Assembly (NCBI RefSeq): GCF_003573695.1
Contig: NC_039363.1
Location: 125,471,302-125,535,301 of the forward strand
Reading direction: 5' to 3'
DNA length: 64,000 nucleotides
Origin: Papaver somniferum
Taxonomy: Eukaryota > Streptophyta > Magnoliopsida > Ranunculales > Papaveraceae
Shown: positions 58,827-64,000 of the stretch, in pieces
Numbering within the stretch: position 1 is the stretch's first letter
Layout of the letters: every line of letters begins with the position of its first letter
Made by a program: the position numbers and the translations under genes
Notes under the pieces: model-generated
The model's input: the letters and a program-made list of their open reading frames with translations, nothing else
Database searches by the model: none
What the model was told of the DNA's origin: nothing

Positions 58827-59782
58827 GCCATCAGTTTCTGGTGGCCCCACCAAGATATTGTCGGACCATAATTACACTCGCAAATGGTGTTCAACTCCGT
58901 GAAAATTATTTAACATTTCAACCAATTATATCACAGGTGTTGATATCGCTGCTAATTTCAAACCAACTTTGTTGGCTGTAAAGAGATCATTTTCAGGTAG
59001 GGTCTAATCTCCACAACGTACATTAATTCTTCGAGGAAACAGATTCTACCCCAAAATAGTAAACTGGAAAAATCCTATATGTTCCCTCACTCACTAACCT
59101 TTCACATGCTAAATTTTGTCCACCCTTCCATCCCATCAGAGGGAGACTGGAGAAATACAAAACCCTCCTTCCCATCAATATTTAGGTAGCCAACACAAGT
59201 ACAGAATGCCACCTGCTGATTCTTCGTTTTCTTTTTTTTTTTTCCTTTTTCTTTTGTTTCTTTATGGTTGAGTGGTCAAGTGGAGAGGATCAAACACCTC
59301 AGACCTGTTGAAATAACTCAAGAGGAACATGAAATTACAGCACACTGAAGTGGGCAGTTGTGCTAATCTGCCTGACTGAAAGACCTAGCTTCCAAACGTA
59401 TTGATGTATTTTAGGTGAATGCCAACGATCAGGTCAACAAAGAATCCGAATGGCAGAAATTACTGAAAGACTAAGATAGCAGACACGACCAAAGAATCTG
59501 GAAGTTCAACTTCGAGATTGAATATTAAGAAAATATAACCAAAACAAGGATCCACATAATATAGAAGGATCAAGAAACAGAAAAATGGATTAAAAGAAAG
59601 AGATAGAACACAAGGATTTACTAAACACGATAACATGGATTTCTAAAATCACAACTCAAATTCAAAAGATAGTTACACCAGATAAATTGAATTGAACTAA
59701 ATGCCTCTTTAAAAATTTAGCAGGTAATGGAGTTTCTTATCTATGTCGACATAAAAAGACAAGATTCTTATTTGTTTTTATC
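58827..59782. other. Intergenic or transcribed non-coding
   Basis: No ORF with homology. It contains a T-rich run near 59229 and A-rich stretches near 59520-59650. Confidence 0.4.
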
Positions 59783-59887
59783 TTACTCGAAAGCGAAAAG
59801 AGCTTCCACGAGATTAACCTGACTGTCATAGATCTCAAGATACCAGAGCACTCCTGGTGCAGAAGATACCACAATCCTGTCAAGTAC
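59783..59887 (-). other. Candidate terminal exon, unassigned
   Basis: The minus strand has an acceptor-like TTTATCAG followed by an open 34-codon stretch (VLDRIVVSSAPGVLWYLEIY, then DSQVNLVEALFAFE) and TAA. The sequence is hydrophobic and regular and looks like the end of a real protein, but I do not recognise it. Alternatively it lies in the downstream transcribed region of the NFD6-like gene. Confidence 0.25.
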
Positions 59888-60918
59888 CTGATAAACAAAT
59901 CACAGGATACAGAATATACACATCAGTTTCACAAAGTGACGCTACATGAAAGGCGAGTGGTTGATTCAGATCAAGAAATAACATTACACAGCCCTGGTAA
60001 ACTAAAACATCTTCTGTAACAATTTTATACACTAAAGTTGATGTTGGACCACTTTTTTGTAGTCCATAGAGGGACATTTGAGCTTCTCTACGTGAACAGT
60101 GGCTTTGAATACAAGCAACTAGCAATATGAGGTCCAGAACTTGCTTCACAACTATGAAGATGTAGAATATTTAGATGGTAGCCTCATAGATACTACTGAG
60201 ATATAAATTTAAGGAAGATGGATATGAATAAAGAATCTCCTATAAAGGTGAGGACCTGAGGTAAATTATAAATATCCTGTAATGATCTCCTACATATGCT
60301 ATTAGCTTTCTTTCAAGCATCTTCGTTAGGCGGTTTCAGACAATTTTATTCTCTGCACCCCTACTACCAACAGGGCAGGGCAAGTTCTGCCTTGGAATAC
60401 GCTACTGCGATATAAAGGACTTTATATGTGCTTCAGTAGTCAACACAACTCACTATTGAAACCCCGAACCTACATCACATTATATACAACTACAATGCAG
60501 TTCAAAACATAAGAACAGAAAGATCACCATGAGTACCATAACCACTTGTATTGGTAAATATCAGAATCATTTTCAAACGCAAGCAGTAAATATAATGAAG
60601 CAATAATTGCTGGCAGCTTTTATTAGGAAAAACAGTATTTCGCAAAACATTATTCTTTTCAATTTAATATGTATAGTAAAAGATCTGTCAAAAAATAATG
60701 GAAGCTAGCAGGTGACAGAACTCCATGAAAAGATAGGGTCCAAGTACAAGACCATGTGAAGCTGGTCAGGAAATGAGAGACCTCATTCTGGTAAGAGAAC
60801 TCAAAAACTTCTAACTTCCCATACGAACAACTGACTAAAGTAAGGCTCTCATTTTCTCCTGAGTTGTTCTGGAAGCATCCATCGTGACGCAGAAAACAGT
60901 AGAACAGGAGGTCGAAAA
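59888..60918. other. Non-coding stretch
   Basis: No supported gene. It may be intron or 3' flank of the minus-strand gene at the right edge. Confidence 0.35.
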
Positions 60919-61304
60919 GACGTCTAACAAAGGGTTAAATGTCCACCTTCAGAGAGATACTTCATTCTCCAAAAGGCATCGTGATTGGTCAATATGGTCA
61001 AAAACTAGATTGCAAAGTGATATCTGTCTATATTCTGCTCCAATGATATTCAAGATAGAAAAATGGAGGGGATGTACCCTTACATGCAATCACTGCAGGC
61101 CATGTACCTAAGACGTCTAACAAAGGGTTAAATGTCAACCTTCAGAGAGATACTTCATTCTCCAAAAGGCATCGTGATTGGTCAATATGGTCAAAAACTA
61201 GATTGCAAAGTGATATCTGTCTATATTCTGCTCCAATGATATTCAAGATAGAAAAATGGAGGGGATGTACCCTTACATGCAATCACTGCAGGCCATGCAC
61301 CTAA
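60919..61304. repeat. 193-bp tandem duplication
   Basis: Two adjacent copies, 60919-61111 and 61112-61304, both starting GACGTCTAACAAAGGG. I see two differences (GTCCACC against GTCAACC, CATGTACC against CATGCACC), so the duplication is recent. No coding function is evident. Confidence 0.9.
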
Positions 61305-63582
61305 GAGGGCTCGAAACATCTTATGTAGCTAGGAGGGCCTCGTAACATTTTAGAACCTAATTTAAATGACTTTAGCAGTATGAATTTTAAGCTGTGATGC
61401 GGTCTTCAAACTTGATGCAGAAGTTGTAGCCCCAATGGTGCCCATCTAAAACCGTAATGACACAGAGGCGTGTAGTGAAACGCGGCGCCTTCGGCTGCCA
61501 AAATTTTTGAGGCGTTTTACAGCCTAGGCAGCGGTTTGGGCCTGGGCTCAGGCACCGCCTTAGTCCAAGCCCTAGGGTTTTAACAAGAAAATAGCTTTCT
61601 TTTAATGACGCAGCCACCCCGTTCTTCTTCTCTACTTTCTTTTCTCTTTTTCTTTCATCTACGGCTACCAATTCAGAAAACATAGAGGGAAGAAGAAATG
61701 AGAGGTCACTAGTGGAGTGAGATGAGTGGAGGAGGCATGAAAAGAGAAGAGAATGCTTATGTATCTAGGGTTTGGTTAAAGTAAAAGGAGAAACACGTCT
61801 TGGAAAGACGAGAACGACCTTATTAAATAACATTTTTTAGCTAATTACAAAGAACATATACATTTTATGTGTTTATATATATCCGCCTACTCCTCCACTA
61901 ATCCCCCGAGTAGTCCCTCTAGGGGCCAGGCCCCACTCAGCCGCTTTTAACAACTTTTACTACAAAGACCGAGGTTCCAACCTCTGTTTAAAGGGAAACT
62001 TCCGAATGACTGAGAGGCGAGATAGTCGATTGCTCAGCCTTTAACTTCATTCATTTCTAAAGACATCAACTGGACCAAGAAGGAAGAAGAAGGTACACTA
62101 GATACATAGGTCTTAATCAAGATATAGCCAAACTAGCTTGAAACTATGTCCAGTAATGAAAAGAGGCAAATCAAACATGTTTTCGCGTATTCAGTATGAA
62201 GCTAATACTACATGCATGGCTTAAATGCAAGAACGGAAACATTCTTTAGCATTGTGATTTAAGGGTGTGAGTCGTGTAACAAAAGTGGATGATGCACCAT
62301 AAATAAAACATGCGCTCAACAGTTCTTTTGGGGATCAAATTAAGAATGCACAGTTCAAGCACCACTCATGGAATTGGAAGCTATGAAAGTTTGAGGATTG
62401 CATGAAATAACATCTCAAGATTCTCAACCTCTAAAACGTTACAAAATAAATAGATTGGAAATCCATCTGATTCCAACTACCAACGACCAACCTAAGCTGC
62501 GAAAAGGGTGCTTCGTTATTGGTCATATCTACCTATTGATGGCTGGTGCAACCCCTAAATACTTCTGATGTTCCCTTCTTCTTTTTTAACTCTCCAGACA
62601 TGTTTACAAAGTAATTTTCTAATGAATCGTCACTAAAACCTAAAATCCATGTATACTCTTAATTATATATAAAGATGCTTTACTTTGGTTTGAATAATTA
62701 CAGGGCAATAGGAGGAAACGAATCTTATCTACATTTCTACCAATCATCAAAATCAGCTTTGTGTACATATCTCAGCTTGCAGATAGTTGTATTTAAAGTA
62801 TAAACCTAATGTTCTAAAGGAAGTAATGTAATCACTAACATAGATAAGGTCATTGACTCATTGTAGATTATAGCTTGTGTGAACTTACATGCACCAAATT
62901 GAACATCTATGAAGAATCCAAAAAACATCAATCCGACGTTCCAGATAATACCATAGTAACTTGCGAGGTAAAGAACATTTAAATTTCTAACAGTATGAAA
63001 CATTTAAATTTAGGGAAGAAAAAAAAACTTGCTTGATGCAAGTGTCTTGAAACATTCCTTAAAACCTCAAATTAAAACAACAGAGTAGAAGTAATATAGG
63101 AATAAGCTGAAACCCTACATCATGATTCAGATTATAACATAACCAACAGAATAGATAGGACACAAAACAAAGAGAGTCTAGACTACTCGCATTTCATTTA
63201 TCCTTCTAACCTTTCAATAAAAGCAATCTATTGGGTGCTTCTAAGAATAATGAATTAATATTGACGCCTCATTTACTAGTAAAAATTAAAAGAATTAAGA
63301 GAACCTACAAGTTTTAGTAATCATCATCTCGCGGCTTTTTCACTCTCTCTCTCTCTGCGTCACCTACCCTTGCCGTTCCCTAACAAATTAAAACCCGAAT
63401 TTCTTTCTTTATCAATATACAACTTCACAAAATTTATAGGCCTAATATTATATTGCCTTACCTATCACCACACTATCAAAACTCAATCCAATTGCATCAA
63501 ACAATACAATGAATCTTAAAACAAAAAATTAAGGAAAAAACCCTAAAATTCAACCTAAAGACACAATAAAAAAGAATACTAA
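61305..63582. other. Downstream or intronic region of the NFD6-like gene, with transposon-like patches
   Basis: It contains a GCGGCGCC/AGGCGG-rich patch at about 61480-61560 of the kind seen in decayed DNA transposons, a second GC-rich patch at about 61890-61950, and a CT microsatellite at about 63341-63356. No protein-coding exon is recognised. In this family introns and alternative last exons downstream of the stop are usual, so some of this may be transcribed. Confidence 0.4.
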
Positions 63583-63982
63583 CTAGCGATCTGGACAAGT
63601 GCGGCAGAAGGTACCCTGTGAGAGCTCACAGCACGCTCGCACGTTGACTGCGAGGTGAGATGTGAGACGAGGAGCGGCAACAATGCTATGCAACGTTAGT
63701 AGTGACCGAGTACACCCTATTTCACCCAAAGTCCTACATCAAATAAAATCAATGCCAATAACAATCAAGAACAACTAAATGAAGAATCAGATTATTTTTG
63801 TTTCAAAAAAAACCCTAGAAAATTTAGGGATACCTTGGGTTGGCAAAATTGAAACGAGGTGCTTGGATACGAGGAGGAGCCATTACTGGTGTTGGACGGA
63901 TACGAGGAAGTGGTGCTGCTGTTGAACGCATAGCTCTTGCAGCGGAGAAGAAAGATCTTGATGCAGATCCGCGCCAAGCCAT
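63583..63982 (-). CDS. NFD6-like: NUCLEAR FUSION DEFECTIVE 6-like mitochondrial protein, two exons, 99 aa
   Basis: Exon 1 is 63982-63834 (ATG at 63982) with donor CCAAG|GTATCC; exon 2 is 63733-63583 with acceptor TTTGATGTAG. The 300 coding bases give 99 residues and a stop. The first 50 residues are rich in Arg, Ser and Ala with no acidic residue (MAWRGSASRSFFSAARAMRS), a mitochondrial presequence. Exon 2 has the family core (LGEIGCTRSLLTLHSIVAAP, then RLTSHLAV...CELSQGT) and ends CRTCPDR. Arabidopsis NFD6 acts in mitochondria and is needed for fusion of polar nuclei. The family often has alternative 3' exons; a possible donor (AGG|GTACC) lies inside the CELSQGT region. I am confident of the family and less so of the exact isoform. 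Confidence 0.8.
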
Positions 63983-64000
63983 CTTTGAGTGAGAAATTGG

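Noticed and set aside
59250..59330. tRNA-like sequence around GGTTGAGTGGTCAAGTGG
   Set aside because: It resembles a D-arm by chance; no anticodon arm or T-arm could be placed.

Overview
This window is from a plant nuclear genome, most likely a eudicot with a large, repeat-rich genome. The evidence is Ty3/gypsy (Athila and Tat lineages) and Ty1/copia (Sirevirus-like) LTR retrotransposons nested in one another, GT-AG introns, tRNA-type primer binding sites (PBS), and a two-exon gene at the right end resembling the plant-only NUCLEAR FUSION DEFECTIVE 6 (NFD6) family. I cannot name the species.

Layout, outermost to innermost. Element F is an old copia relic (about 9378-53965) with an integrase-bearing pol remnant and an LTR cut into pieces. 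Into F or its surroundings have gone: element A, an Athila element (1-9377) with its left end outside the window; a Stowaway-like element (about 9530-10145); element G, a non-coding Athila derivative (11911-17457, target-site duplication GTGGT); and element B, a Sirevirus-like copia (18532-53856). The 5' LTR of B is itself split by three insertions: Tat element C (20273-31825, minus), Tat element D (32502-45668, minus, target duplication TTGGT) and solo LTR E (45676-47184), which is related to the LTR of A. The surviving pieces of the B 5' LTR add up to about the length of its intact 3' LTR (2645 bp), which supports this reading. The 3' LTR of D carries a further hAT-like insertion holding part of a glycoside hydrolase family 20 (beta-hexosaminidase) gene.

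Coding state. Every retroelement ORF is broken by stops, frameshifts or catalytic substitutions: RT first Asp to Asn in A; RT YVDD to YVYD and integrase Glu to Lys in C; integrase Asp to Gly in F. C has PR-RT-RH-aRH-IN but almost no gag, D has gag and part of PR but no pol, B has gag and an extra ORF but no pol, and G codes for nothing recognisable. C and D share PBS, polypurine tract and LTR termini, so partnership in trans was possible. Both also carry an antisense, intron-containing reading frame between pol and the 3' LTR; in C it reads as a clean three-exon 235-residue ORF.

The last 10 kb (53966-64000) is the least transposon-dense part. It holds AT-rich DNA, a 55.5-57.4 kb block built from spaced palindromes, a short unassigned ORF, a 193-bp tandem duplication, and the NFD6-like gene on the minus strand at the right edge.
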